Of a stretch of 64,000 bases of DNA, positions 15,071 through 27,300 are shown one piece after another (positions within the stretch are counted from its first letter, which is position 1; the number at the start of each line of letters is the position of its first letter). The stretch is from Ettlia oleoabundans (taxonomy: Eukaryota > Chlorophyta > Chlorophyceae > Chlamydomonadales). A model generated the notes under the pieces. That model was not told the origin of the DNA. It worked only from the letters and a program-made list of their open reading frames with translations, and made no database searches. The DNA is taken from contig JAAMXP010001835.1 of NCBI GenBank assembly GCA_019693395.1, positions 1 to 64,000 of the forward strand. The letters run 5' to 3'. A program made the translations under genes and the position numbers.

Positions 15071-17304
15071 ATGGGGGGCCGCCTTGCGCTGGCGGTCGGC
15101 GCACTTACATTAGGTGCCCTGTGGATGGGCGTAATCGCCAGGGGCGGGTCCGTGGTGACGGGACCCGCCAGCGTGTTGGGGTTAAACGGCCACGCGCCCA
15201 GCGCCCTGCCCCACAACAGCAGCGGAGTTTTGGAAGACCCACCCAGCAATGCCATGAGTATCGGCACAGCAAAACAGCGCAAGGACAAGCGAGTTGTGCG
15301 GGACGAGCTCATAGCTGAGAACCAGTGGAAAAACGATCTGGTGCTCTGGATGTTGCCCCAGGAGATGTCTGCTAGGATGCCCAGGGTCGTCCAGGTGGGT
15401 TGCTGCAGCGCACAAGCAGCTGCCGCCAGTCATGTAGCCAGACCAGCGCAGCGGCAGCCTACTCGAGCGGCGTCACTTACCCAGCCTCTCAGCTGAATCT
15501 TTAAGCTAACATCCTGCCCGGAACGTTTGCATCTTCGTCAGCAACTGGCATGGTGCATGGCCGTGCTCACCCCCTCCTAAACTTGTTGCAGACTTGGTTC
15601 CGCTGCTGGGTCCTTTGCATGGCGCTTTACTTTGGCGTTGGTGCTATGTGGGCCTACTACACCTACTTTGCCTTCGGTGCGCCAAGGCAGCATGCTATCA
15701 TGATTCTGGGGGACGTTGCTACGGCCTGCAGCATATGTTTGTGCATGCAAACATACCGGCAACCGTTCTTGACGCCGGGACGACTGCTGCATGCAGGCGA
15801 TAAGTTGTTCAAACCGGGCGAGATCCCGGTTTTCAAGGACATTTGGGAGCAAATTAAGGTACCAATGGCATGCCATGTGACTGTTGCCAGCATCAAGCTG
15901 CCTCTTCCGCTGAAGCCTCTAAGGTGCTGCTCACTCCCGCTCCTGCTGGTGTGCAGGTCTCTCTTCGGGGCATGCCCCTGTATGCCATCCTGCCCACTCT
16001 CACAGAGTATTGCGTGGAACAGGGCTGGACGCTTGCTTACGCCAGGTCACAGCTCTTCGCCTGTTTGCATAGAAAACTTGCCTTGAAATAGCTCGGAAGA
16101 ATGCCCTGAAGACATGCATGCCTCTTGTACAGAAGGTGGTCGAAGTAGATGTTCCATTTGTATATGACCATTCAATTTTGACGAGCACCAACACTCGCTC
16201 CCTACTTTTGCAGAGTGGGTGATGTTGGCCTGGCACGGTATGTGCTGTATTTTGTGCTCTACATGACATCCGTGGAATTCTTTGTGTACTGGCAGCACCG
16301 TTTGCTGCATAATGGCGTTGGTTACAGGTATGCACTGGCCTTATGCTGATTGTGTGGCATGCTTGGCTTGCATGCACAACTCCAGCATGCAGTCAAAGAA
16401 GACACTCGCTTTTGCATTCAGGCACATGCACGCAGTTTCACCAATCGCTACTCATGCACTCATGAACACGTCCTTGATCTTGGTGCAGATGGCTGCACAT
16501 CATCCACCACAAGTACAACAAGGGCGACCAGATGAGCCCTTTTGCGGGTCTGGCATTCCACCCCATTGATGGCATCATGCAGGTATTTGTCCAGGGAGCA
16601 AACCTCTGTCGATTGCCATGCGTTTGTCCCGCATCTGAAGCATGCATCATTCGTGCGTTTATTTCTGGCACTGCATGTATGGCTGCTGCTGAGTAAAGCA
16701 CATGGGCGAAGCATCTGCTGGCACATTAGGGCGCGTGGGAGGAAATGTGCCTGTCAGCTAGCCTCGCTATGTCATCTGCAATCCGATTGTAGGCACTACC
16801 CTATTCCTGGACGCTATTCTATGTGCCGATGCATTTCCTCACCCACGAGTTGCTCCTCTTCTTCACATCAATCTGGACGACGAATATCCACGACAATTTG
16901 CATGCTAAGGTGACGCACTGCGATGTGGCGGCAGCCAGGGGCGTGCGAGACTGTGCATGCACCGCGCCTGCCCCCTCACCCCCCACCCCCACTCCCACCC
17001 ACCATTCAAGCCTCCAGCCGTGCCCACGCGCGTGGGCACATGCACCACCACCACACATGTGCTCGAACATACACTCCCCCCGATTACTTACTTACATTAC
17101 CCAAGCCTTTTGCTGCAGATTCCTCCTGTGATGGGGGCAGGCTACCACACCATCCATCATGTCCTCTACAACTATAATTATGGCCATTATTTTACCTTTG
17201 TGGACCACTTATTTGGCACGTTGATGACTCCAGAGGAGCTTGAGGCAAGGCGGAAAGCCGAACGTGCTGCAGCCGAGGCCAAGGCTCAGGGTCTACTCTC
17301 GTAA
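15071..17304 (+). CDS. ERG3: Delta7-sterol C5(6)-desaturase
   Basis: An ER-membrane di-iron desaturase that puts the C5(6) double bond into the sterol B ring (plant STE1/DWF7, fungal ERG3). About seven exons read from [13 protein letters not shown] to AKAQGLLS. All three histidine boxes of the fatty-acid-hydroxylase/sterol-desaturase family are visible: HRLLH (exon ending near 16327), HIIHH (just after 16490) and HTIHH (about 17150). Family blocks include [44 protein letters not shown] and [14 protein letters not shown] small intron at about 15678-15796 is needed to join YYTYFAFG to [11 protein letters not shown]. Exon 1 (15071-15394, 108 residues) is an N-terminal extension that plant STE1 lacks. 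It has a hydrophobic stretch at residues 4-22, perhaps an extra membrane anchor. The C-terminus is a charged Ala/Glu/Lys helix. Confidence 0.93.
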
Positions 17305-17723
17305 ACAGCTAGCCTGTCCACTTGCTCATCAGTGTCCCCTTTTAGTGTCCCCTTGAAAGAAACGCTCATGAACGCACAAGTAGTCTCTTTTTGTGACTGC
17401 CTCTCACTTCCCTTGTTCCTTGCTACACATTTGATTCTTCCTGATTTTGTGTCAAACTGTTGCACTGGCAGTACCATAGCACTCGCTGAAAGGTCAAAAG
17501 CTGAGGTTGTAATGGTGTGCTGTGACATGGCATAATAGCACCTAACCTGGTTATTTTCTCAACACAAGTGAGCAAGCTAGGCTGCCCTGAGCACTGAGCA
17601 TGGAGATGGCGACCCTGAATTCAGAGCTTAAGCTGGACTGCTTTCATCATGTCTACATAGAAGGGACTTCAGCACGCGTGCACTGATTGATTGCATTTCC
17701 AATTTCAAACACCGTCTCAAGCC
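17305..17723. other. Convergent 3' spacer, desaturase / tubby-like
   Basis: A 419 bp spacer between two stop codons. It should hold both 3' UTRs. TGTAA at 17508-17512 is a plausible polyadenylation signal for the desaturase, 204 nt after its stop. No further gene is seen. Confidence 0.5.
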
Positions 17724-20525
17724 TCATTCACAGGCAAGCTTCGAAGCAAAGCTAGAAAGGCAGATGCCAAAGGCCTGCAGGCAAACATGGGCATGTGTTG
17801 CGGTGGAGGGCCATGTTAGATACCTGGAATGGCGTGGGGGTGCGGGGTGGGACTGGGCACAATGCAAAGTTGCTGTGTATAGCCATGGCTGTGCATAGCA
17901 GGCAGTAGGCAGGTGCTGAACTTGTGCATACCTGCAAAGCCGTCATGGGGTAGCTGTAATCCATGGTGAAGACATCGTCGGCCACCTTGCCAAACTGTAG
18001 AATAGTGCGCTCCTGCGCATGCATCGAGTGAAGAGCGCCAGGTGACAGGAAGTAAATGCTCCGGGGACCCATTGTCATGCCCTCAAAACCAACACTCACC
18101 ATGTTGTCCACAGACACCAGCTGGAAATTTTTCACTGAGGCTTGGGTGACGCGACCGCCGAAGTTAAGGCAGTACGCGCCCATTGACTGGTTCCAGCGGG
18201 GAGGCTTGTTGCGCAGTACCACACAGGAAGACGGGTTGTACGACTTGTATCTGCGCTCAGATCAGCAGGAAGGACGAGGTAATGCGGGGATGCCAGCTCA
18301 GGCCACATTGGTTGGCTGATGCTGGGGGGATACTGTGTGCTGCTGGCCTAGTGGTTGACTCCCACCCGCTCTAGGCCACTCACTGTCCCAACAGCGTGTC
18401 ATGCTCGCTGCCTTTTGAGCACAGTGCTAGAGGTTGCTGCCCATCAGGCTCCAGCTTGGGGATGAGAACTGTCATTTTGCGGGGTCCCTTGGTCCCCAAG
18501 ACGTTGGTCTGGTAAAGAGCAGCTCCCAGCTCGCAGCGCGTAGTGCCACCTGTGCAAGAAGTGGAATCAGACTCAGTTTGGTGACAAATGCACATTGGAC
18601 ACACCCCCTGTCATAATGTGGGTCTCTGCAGGCCGACACGCTCACCCGTATGTGTCTTGCTGCCAGCATCGTAACACACAAACTCGGTACCCAGAAAGTT
18701 GGCACGCAGCTTGCCCACATAGCTGGCACTGTGCCGTGAAATGTCATGCTGATCAACCTGCGTGGCATGACAAAACACATGTGCATCACGGGGGTTGATG
18801 GGATATCTGTGCGGTCCAGCCACCTGCGGAATCTGTGTCATGATGGTGAGCCTGCGACATGGCTTAGGCAGGTCACAGCAGCTGCCTCACGGAGAGGAGG
18901 TAGGATGTTCCGCCGGGTCCGCCGTTGCGCTTACGAGCCGCGACCAGGAACACGCCGGTCTTGCTGCCCTCCTGTTCCAATAGCAACGTGTATTGAGGTG
19001 TGCCCTTTAGCAGACCGCCGCAGCTGCGCACAATCTTGCAGCACAAGGGCTTGTCGGCAGGGCCAGGCGCAAGCAAGAAGCGCCTGCAAGCAGCAACGGG
19101 AGGCAGATGTCAGCTGCAACGCTAGTTGGCGACACAACCCTTTTGCTTTCTCTTGTGCAGATGTCATCCACAAAGCATGGGCAACGCCCTGGTTGCCAGC
19201 TTTGCCCACGCACCGAAGATCAGCTTTGCTGCTCAAGCTTGCTTTTGCAACAAGATTGGTGTATGTTGGCGCTTGCAGTGCAGTATTGCCTTCTTGTGCT
19301 GCTCCTATTGTGGCTGCCCGAGGCGCTTTGGTCGCGGTAGTTTTGGGTGCAGGTGCCACAAACGCAGCAGCGGAGATGCCAAAGCTGGCCAAGCTACCAT
19401 TCTGCTGCTGCATCGCTGCCGCCGGCCCCTGCAAGCTGGCTTTTGCAGGAGCTGTTGAGGGCGGCTGTGGGTAAGCTCCTATGAAACCGTCCGACACTCC
19501 CTCAGGTGGTGTTGCTGTTGGCATCAACCGGGCTGGACTGTCTGCTCCATTATAGGTCGCCTTGATTGAGAATCCACCAACCGTTGGTGGGGATGGGCCT
19601 GCCAAGGCGGTGGCAGGTCGTGCGTGGAGAGCAATGGGCTGGAAGCTGGGTGTGGAGGGCCGGGTGCCTCCGGTAGGCGCAGGGGTTCCCTTACCCGGCC
19701 TGTCCTGCATTGGACCCTGACATGTGGTGGCCGAAATCAAACCACTGTTGCCGCTGCTGCTTTCCATCGGCACTGCTCCTGAAAAGCTGCGGAGCACCTG
19801 CTGGCGGACCATGGGTGACTCAAATGCCAGGTTGCCGGTTGCTGCGGTGGTGGGGCGGGGCGGGGTCCTTTGCCCTTGGTTTTGCAGGTGCTGTTGCTGC
19901 ACCTGGGGCTGCTGGGCTAGCAATGAAACGCCAATGGCACTGGTGCGGAAGGGCGAATAGGTGCCTACAACCGGCGCTGTGCCAGGCCGCTCATTAGTGC
20001 CCTGCTGCAGCTGACCGCGCTGTTGTGGCGCTGGACTGCTGCTGCTGCTGCTGCCCGTGCTGCCAGCAGAACCTCCACTGTTGGCCCGTTCTGAAGCAGC
20101 CAGACGGCTGGGTGTAGAGATGCGCTGCTGCTGCAGGCGCTCGGCAGACTTGGGGTCCGGGGTGCCGGGCCGAGCCGACGTTGGCTGGCTGAGCGGCGAG
20201 GCCGGGCGGGTACGGATGTGAGAAGATGCATCGTTCGCGCTGTTGTGGTACAGATCATTGTTGTAGACAGACACTGCGCGCAACTCATGCGGGGCAAGGG
20301 TGCTGGGAGTGCCTGATATCAAAATTGACCCTGTGGTGCAGTGCCCACATCCCTACGAGATTTGAAGACAAACCAGCCACATTGATCAGGGCCCAAGATC
20401 ACCAACTACTTCCCACCTCGGCGTGAGATGGCATCTTCAGGTGTTTGCGGCGTGACAGCAAGTGCCTGCCATGTGCGTGCCGTCACCGGGCGCACAGCCT
20501 GTGCCGAGGGGCGCGGCGAAGCCAT
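17724..20525 (-). CDS. Tubby-like protein with a long disordered N-terminus
   Basis: The C-terminal half is a tubby domain, a phosphoinositide-binding beta-barrel used in membrane-tethered signalling and, in ciliated cells, in cargo delivery to cilia. Conserved blocks in order are YTLLLEQEGSKTGVFLVAAR, SASYVGKLRANFLGTEFVCY, QTNVLGTKGPRKMTVLIP, RWNQSMGAYCLNFGGRV, TQASVKNFQLVS, ILQFGKVADDVFTMDYSYPM and the terminal AFGICLSSFASKLACE, with the stop at 17724-17726. The start is the ATG at 20525 (MASPRPSAQAVRPV). Between start and domain lie roughly 350-400 residues rich in Pro, Ser, Gln and Ala, probably disordered. Plant tubby-like proteins usually have an F-box here, and I see none. The family call is firm. 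The ciliary role is inference. Confidence 0.93.
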
Positions 20526-20969
20526 GGTCGAACTGCTGAGGCTGAAGTACTAGCCGGAATTGTGCGGGGTCCTGTGGGCGGGTTGAAAGAGTAGACGCTC
20601 GTCAGCCCCCCGACACAATTGGTCAACCCAAATGCCAACTCGACAACCAATCGAGCTCTTTTGGCCCCATCTCGGCGTCGCGCTGGTTACACTTGAGGTA
20701 ATTGCGTCCATGTGCCCCAGCGGGCCCCGCAAACGGCGCAGTTAGGAACCTGTAAGGCTCGTGATTGCCGTCGTCTGCCGCAACGATATTACGCCCTGCG
20801 CTGCGCAACGGACGATTGGGACCACTGTTATTTGCGTAAACAAGGCCGCCCAGAAACAACCTGCTGTGCTCCCCTGCTGCCAGCTGACGTGGTGTCACGA
20901 ATGCTCCTAGAAATGTGAATTGATGTATGCACTTGGTGCAGGAGACGATTAGGATTTAGGCTGCCTACA
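20526..20969. promoter_or_regulatory. Divergent spacer, tubby-like / TSR2
   Basis: A 444 bp spacer between two start codons on opposite strands. An open minus-strand frame crosses it (about 20623-20898) but resembles nothing known and is probably chance. No clear TATA box. Confidence 0.45.
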
Positions 20970-21889
20970 ATGGCGGCACAGGGGATGATTTTGCGCAACA
21001 GTTTGTTGGTGGGCGGCGGCCAGCGTAGGGTGGAAATGCCCGCACAGCACAGGCCTGTTTTCGAAGAAGGCGTGGGCCTCGTTTTTCACAGATGGGTTGC
21101 GCTGCAGCTGGGCGTCCAGAACGAGTGGGGTGGACCCAAAAGCGCGCAAAAGGCCCAGGAGCTGCTGCAGGATGTCATAGGCTGGTTCTACAGCACGAAA
21201 GGTGCGGGCAACTACACCGCATGTGCACGCATGCCGCTGCGCAACACCGTGCACTGCCAGAGGCGGCCCCACGTCCGGCCGAATGAGTAGCACTGGCAAC
21301 CCGAATTGCTGCAGACCATGAAATATGCGATTTGCAAGATATGCTGGATGACGCCCTGCAGCTTGATTTCAACATCCAGGCCGAGGATGACAGTCCATAC
21401 CAGGTAAGCAGCACCCTGGCGTGTTGCAGCAGCCTTGTGCTCCGCACTTCACTTCCCCGCGTGCATATCATAAAAAGGAAAGGCGGAATGCACCTGATAT
21501 TCCTCCTCAGAAATAGTTCATGCTGCAGGTTGCACGCCTCTTGGTTAACATGCACAACCAAGTGGCATTGGGAGACTTTTCCTATTTGCAGCAAATGAGG
21601 GCGGCTGCAGCAGCGGGCACTGTCTCCCAAGCGGCAGCAGCTAGCCAGCGAGCGCCCAATGGGCTGCCCGAGGCTGACGAGGAAAGCAGCTCAGATGATG
21701 ATGACGAATGCAGCGGGGATGGAGAATCGATGGACGCAGAGGTAGGCAGCAAACAGGGGGAGGAAGCAGTCTGTGCTAATGTCCCCATTCCATTTTGTGG
21801 AGGATGCGCTCAGTGTCCCAAATTTGCACTCTTCTGCTCCAGGGTGGCGAAGACATGGATATGGCTGCTAGTGAAGCTCCAGCACCCAT

Positions 21890-21923
<34 letters not shown>

Positions 21924-21989
21924 GGCCCTATTGTGGATGAAGATGGTTTTCAAGTGGTGCAACGTAGAGGCAGGGGCGTCAGGCGATGA
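20970..21989 (+). CDS. TSR2: TSR2-like pre-rRNA-processing protein / eS26 chaperone
   Basis: TSR2 is needed for 20S pre-rRNA processing and escorts ribosomal protein eS26 to the 40S subunit. Four exons give a small protein. The WGG domain is seen as FEEGVGLVFHRWVALQLGVQ, NEWGGPKSAQKAQELL and DVIGWFYSTK. After an intron the reading continues DLQDMLDDALQLDFNIQ and AEDDSPYQVARLLVNMHNQV, then LGDFSYLQQM. The C-terminal part is acidic (EESSSDDDDECSGDGES), then carries ten glutamines from a pure CAG run and ends VDEDGFQVVQRRGRGVRR. That last block corresponds to the DDDGW-type motif near the TSR2 C-terminus. The start is the first ATG upstream of the domain. The gene is convergent with sufC. Confidence 0.9.
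21891..21920 (+). repeat. (CAG)10 coding microsatellite
   Basis: Ten uninterrupted CAG triplets in the last exon of the TSR2 gene, encoding ten glutamines. A pure repeat of this kind is expected to vary in length between strains. Confidence 0.97.
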
Positions 21990-22258
21990 TTGATTAGCAA
22001 CTGTTGGAAATATAATCCAATTTACCTGGGCAGTACCTGTTCCTCGTCAATTTCTGCGTCGTTGTTTTGGTGTGCCGACCCTTGCCATAAATGTGTGACA
22101 GCTATTACAGCGACGTAATTATATTTTCGGTTGAAGTACAGTGAGGTCGTCAGGGGGAACACAGCGCAGCAAAGGGACGGGCAAGCAAAATAGAGCATCA
22201 AGTTTTTGGAACAGCAAGCAAGTATTTAACCGTATGGAATTGACATGCAGCCATCCCC
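21990..22258. terminator. Convergent 3' spacer, TSR2 / sufC
   Basis: A 269 bp spacer between two stops. On the minus strand TGTAA (read from 22109-22105) lies about 150 nt after the sufC stop and is a plausible polyadenylation signal. Confidence 0.45.
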
Positions 22259-24097
22259 TCATGAACGCAGAACGCTGTACCCTTCTAGTTCCAGCTTGTC
22301 CACCAACCCCATATCACCAGTCATCACAATGCGCCCCTCCTGCATGATATGAACCTGGTCTGGCCGAATGTAGTCCAGCAGCCGCTGCAGCAAGGGTGGG
22401 GAGGTAGAAAACATCAGGCTATCAATCACAGCAATCGTTGAGCATTGAACAGTAAGCAAGAACCACCAGCGGCATCTTTAAATGTGCAGTGGTGGGCATG
22501 CCTTGTAGTGAGTGACCATCAGGATGCCCATGTTTGGCCGCTGAGCCTTCAGTCCATTCACTGCCTTGGACACGTCCCGCAGGGCATCAATGTCCAGGCC
22601 TGCAATCATGCAATGATGTGGAGAAAATTGCCTCACGTTGGAGGCGCTCGACACGCATGATGTGAGACCGTTCTCTTTGTCATGCTGGTTTGGCCGCATC
22701 AGCTTCAGTACTAATCTTCCCTTGATGGAAAAAAGCAACCAGCAGTACGTCTCCTTCAGGCCGCATGGGAAATAGCACGCTTAACCCCTTCCTTGAACTG
22801 GTTGTAGTGCAGACAGCGCACACCCGAGTCAATTTCATCAAGGATGGCCATGTCTGCCTCCAGGCAAGCCAGCTGCAAAATCTCATTCCGCTTCTTCTCA
22901 CCACCTGCAAAATTCGCACGACGAACCCCGTTACTGGAGCCACTGAACACTGCATCTACAGCTGAAGTTGATATATCTGCTGGTTGTCAGAATAGCCACA
23001 GACCAGAAAAGCCTTCATTGACGTTGCGGTTGAGGAATGCTGGGTCCATGTTAAGAGCCTCCAGCTGCAAAGAAACAACCACAGTGAAAGTCAAGGCATG
23101 TAAATGCTGGCTACGCGACTTCACGGTAGGGGAAGCCCTCAGCCATACGCCCCCTGATCCTCATACATCACATCTTTCTGGCATGCTGGTTTCCACTCCA
23201 ACAAGTGCGGCGCTTCCATCAGCTGTACTGCCACATGACGCATACATGCTGTTGACAAATGACGTGCTATCGCAACATGCTTACCTTAGGCATTACATGG
23301 GCATAAAATTCCAGCGGATCCAACTCCGACTCGCCCTTAGCACTACGGCGCGCATTCGTGGCGATGCGCAAAAAATCAATGTTGCTCACGCCTGGGATTT
23401 CCACAGGGCTTTGAAAACTGCATAGACAAGAGGCAGTCATTGCGATCATTTCCTGAAAGGCAGTGTGCACCAATGAACCCCCGGATGGCGTGGTGTACTG
23501 TTAAACGGGCAGGGCCTTGCACACCTGAGGAAAAGGCCCATGTGCGACCGCTGCTCTGGCTCCATCTCAAATAGATCTTGACCCTTGTATGTTGCCGATC
23601 CACTGGTTACCTCATAGTCAGGGTGCCCCACAAGGACCTGCGAAAGGGCAGCAGGGCGACTTCATGGCGATGATTGCAAGGGGGCAGCACAGGAGTGGTG
23701 ACACAGACCCTTGCATCTTGGTTGTAAATCTGCACAAATGGCACAATCGCGATTGCTACACGAAAGACGGTCCTCCACCTGCCTTTTTCACTTGCGAAAA
23801 GCAGGCCACTGCTGCGATGGGTTGCTTTTGCCCGCCCCTCACCTTGGACAGCGTGCTCTTGCCAGAACCGTTCTTGCCCATGATGGCGTGCACCTCCCCC
23901 TCTTGAACTTTCAAGCTGACACCACGAAGTATTTCCTGGTCGGTGGCCGCTATTTTTGCATGCAGGTCATGTACCTCCAACAGCGGGGCGGTAGACGAAG
24001 CTTGTGGGGGTAGCGTCCGGCGAGCGGCACGTGTTTTACTGCCCGCACAGCCTCGCCTCCAACCAACGGGGCGTGCAGACACCGACACGCTTGACAT
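22259..24097 (-). CDS. SUFC: SufC, plastid Fe-S cluster assembly ATPase
   Basis: SufC is the ABC-type ATPase of the SufBCD scaffold that builds Fe-S clusters in chloroplasts. The start is the ATG at 24097. It opens a basic, Ser/Ala-rich leader ([20 protein letters not shown]) that looks like a transit peptide and precedes [13 protein letters not shown]. Walker A is GKNGSGKST (exon around 23880). Next come [20 protein letters not shown] and the Q-loop region [14 protein letters not shown]. The ABC signature is [20 protein letters not shown] and Walker B with the D-loop is [19 protein letters not shown]. The His-loop is [15 protein letters not shown], and the end is [11 protein letters not shown]. 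All nucleotide-binding motifs are intact. The gene is tandem with MON2 upstream (210 bp) with no functional link evident. Confidence 0.95.
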
Positions 24098-24307
24098 TGA
24101 TGTGCAAGCTCGCCAAGTCACAAGATATGTCCAGAGCGTTGGTTGAATACTAGTTGACGAACGAATCCAGCCGCACGTACAATGTGTGCGTGCATACTGC
24201 CCAAACACCGGATGAGAGGTACATGCACTACAAGTGCCTTCAGAAGTGCTGGTTCGGCCAGGGAAGGAATTTACAGTAACTAAATTGGCGCGAAGCAGCA
24301 ATGCGCC
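24098..24307. other. Tandem spacer, MON2 3' end / sufC 5' end
   Basis: Only 210 bp separate the MON2 stop from the sufC start, both on the minus strand. It must hold the MON2 3' UTR and the sufC promoter. No specific site recognised. Confidence 0.4.
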
Positions 24308-27300
24308 TCATTCGTATACGCCGGCCTCGCGAGCCGCGCTGCTGCTGCGTCGGCTGGCCGCCGTGCCACCGACTGGTGCTGCACAGCAGGCGTGCAGGCC
24401 GAGTTCGGCTCCAGCCAGCAGCAGGATGTCTTTCGTCATTTCACGGACCCGTGACTCCTTGCAAGTGATGCAGCCGCACAGCACGCTGTACAGCAGGAGC
24501 AGGTGGGTGCGCTCGCGGCCACGCGCATGCAGCTCTGGGCGCGTGCGCAGATTGGCGACCATCTGCAAATGCTCAGGACAGGCGCATCAAAGCGTGAGGT
24601 TCTCCTATAAAAGTACAGCAGCTTCTCAAACATGCGAGCAAATCAAAAATGCACAGAAAAAACACAATGTAGGAGTTGTCAGCCGGAAGTGGGCCTTCAT
24701 TGGCCTCCACATACCTGGGTGAGGAACTCCAAAGGTGGCATGGCTGCATCCGCTACCTCTGGCGCCAGCGTCATGCTGGCCAGCACCTCCAAAATGCACA
24801 GCACCTCGTCCAGTCGGGAACGGCCTTCCGACCCACTGTAAGATCATATCACGGTTGGGACAGTTGGCAAAACTGAAGGCTTCCCATTTGCAAAGAGGGG
24901 CATGGTGTGTAGCAGGCAGGCAGTATCTCGAAGTGAGGGCTAGCGTGCATCTGTGGTAGTGCGCCTGAAGTTGCAGGTTCCAAACAACTGACCCATCCTG
25001 CTGGCTGCCCCTGAGTCTTTAACTGGAACCAGTTGGCTTGAAAACCTGGAAGGCCCTAAGCTTCACCTTGTGCTCTGTGTGGCAGTAATCGCGCGTGCCT
25101 GGTCTTCTGCATATGTGCGCAGCACCATATCACATCTCGCCAAGAACATTGGCAGCGCCAAGCAGGATACCTCCAGAAGGCAACCGTCGGGGTCAGCTGT
25201 GCCACTGCCGCCACGTGAGCATAGCACATACATCTTCCGAATGCAGACATGTGCGAAATTGCTGCTTGTAGTGGCCTGCACACGGGCAAAGAGAAGCAGA
25301 AGTAGATGTGGCAACATACTGTGTTTTCCAGCACCAGCACAAGCCTTCTCCCTCCCATTGCAACGTCTTCCGGCTACATGTATATTGCAGTGATAGGTCA
25401 AAGACTGGATTGCATGCAACTGACACCAACATCAGCCTCTGTTCTGTACCTGAGGCACATTCAACTCCTTAGAGCGTGAGGCACCATTGTCCACGATCGA
25501 TATGAGGCGATGTTTCATGTCTGCCGGCGCTGATACACACTGTGTAAGCACGGCATCTGCCAAGCAGTCCAACACAGCGACTTCTAGCTCCGCATCTTGC
25601 CGGGCCTGCTGGGGGTTGAGCGGCGCAGGTGTTGCAGCCCCGACCAATGCTGCTGGCTGCACAGCTGGAGCACTTAGGGCGGAGCCAGCCACTACATCAT
25701 GCTCAAGCTGCTGTGTGCTGCTGCTGCTCGCGTCTTTGTTTTTACTGCTCGAACGCCTCGCCCCGGTATGAAGAAGAGGCAAGGTGCTGTTGACAGCAGG
25801 CTTAGCCGACTCCGGTGCCTGCAAGGCACCTGACTGACTGTCAGGCTGGGCTGCAAAAACCAGTGTGTTGGCGCCCAGCAGAAATGTTTCCAGTGCATCA
25901 GCAAGCGCCTCCCAACTGGGCGCCAAGTCCTCATTGGCATGCGCCGGGGATGCCAAGGCAGGCAACCCTGCTGGTACAGCTACATTGAAGGCTTGGGCAG
26001 CAACACGCCACAGGTTTTCGTTGTACACGATGTATCGGACCTGCATAGAGTACAAGCAGGTCAATGGGCAGGTCGTATCAGTTAGCAAAGCTTAGAGCTC
26101 AAAGTCTTGTCTACAGCCTGTATGCGCCAGGGTCGAACCAACACTTGCAAGGTACGCACAAACTGCATAATAGTTCACCTCCATGCACCGCCCCAGTCCA
26201 CCAACAACCGATGCAAAGGTAACCCCTCGAACAACCAGAGGAGCAGCCTTGTAGGCTGCCACTAGCTGCTCAATGACCTGCGCACAGAGTAAAGAACAAC
26301 TGGATGCGTCATCAACATATTCAGCGGCGTCCGATGCCTTGCTGATTATTTATGCTCCCGCTCACCACCATCCGTTGTATTCGCACTTTTTCTAAGAACG
26401 CAGATGTAAGCGCGAATTTGGCCTGCGCCACCTGACCAGGTGGCTGCTTGACAGTGACGCTGCCGAGGGTCTGGCTAGCAGCGCCATTGGTGAGGCTGGT
26501 GGCAACCCCGGCATCTGGCGGCAGGGAACCTGCTGCTTGCCTTGCTGCTGGCTCATCCGGCGTAGCCATGTGCTGTTGGGTGGCAACTGGCGGCATTTCC
26601 AAAGCCTCCCGCTGCTGCTCCTCCCACTGTTCAATCACATGCTCTGGTCGCAACAGGCGCACTATGCTGTAGATGTACTCTGGGTACAGCTGTGGCAAAT
26701 GTGTTGGTGCCAGCTTGGGTAGCAAGGCCAGGGCAGCTTTCTGCACCGGCGGCATGCCCATCACCACTTGGGCGCTGTTGGCAGCATCATCATCTGCAGC
26801 ACAGTAAAGTCTTGTGTTATTATAATGATGGAGATGGACATTATGCAGTCAGTTTTAACATGCTTTACATGTCTGAGCGATGTAATGTTGTACGATCTGC
26901 TATTGATGATTAAGAACTAACATGATCGAGTCGGCAAGTGGAGGAGTGATTCACCTGACCAAGGGTTTCGGCATGCTTTCTCCAACCATGCAAACACCTG
27001 TGCAGTATCCTCAACATCAAACCGGGACCGCAGGGAACTGTAGAGCCGCCCCACCAGGGCAAGCAGCTCGATGCGGGCCTGCGACAGCATAGAATTTAAA
27101 AATTACTATGTGTATCTCATAAACCAGCTTGAAATGACATGACTCTACCCCAGTTTGCAGTATATATACCTAACTTCTCAGAATACTCATCTACGCTCAA
27201 GAGTGAAAGAGGAAGGGCCCTGAACAACCAACCAAAAACATACCCGGCACCATGACATACCGGCAGGGGTACCATACACGCCGGGCTTGTGGCAGCCTCC

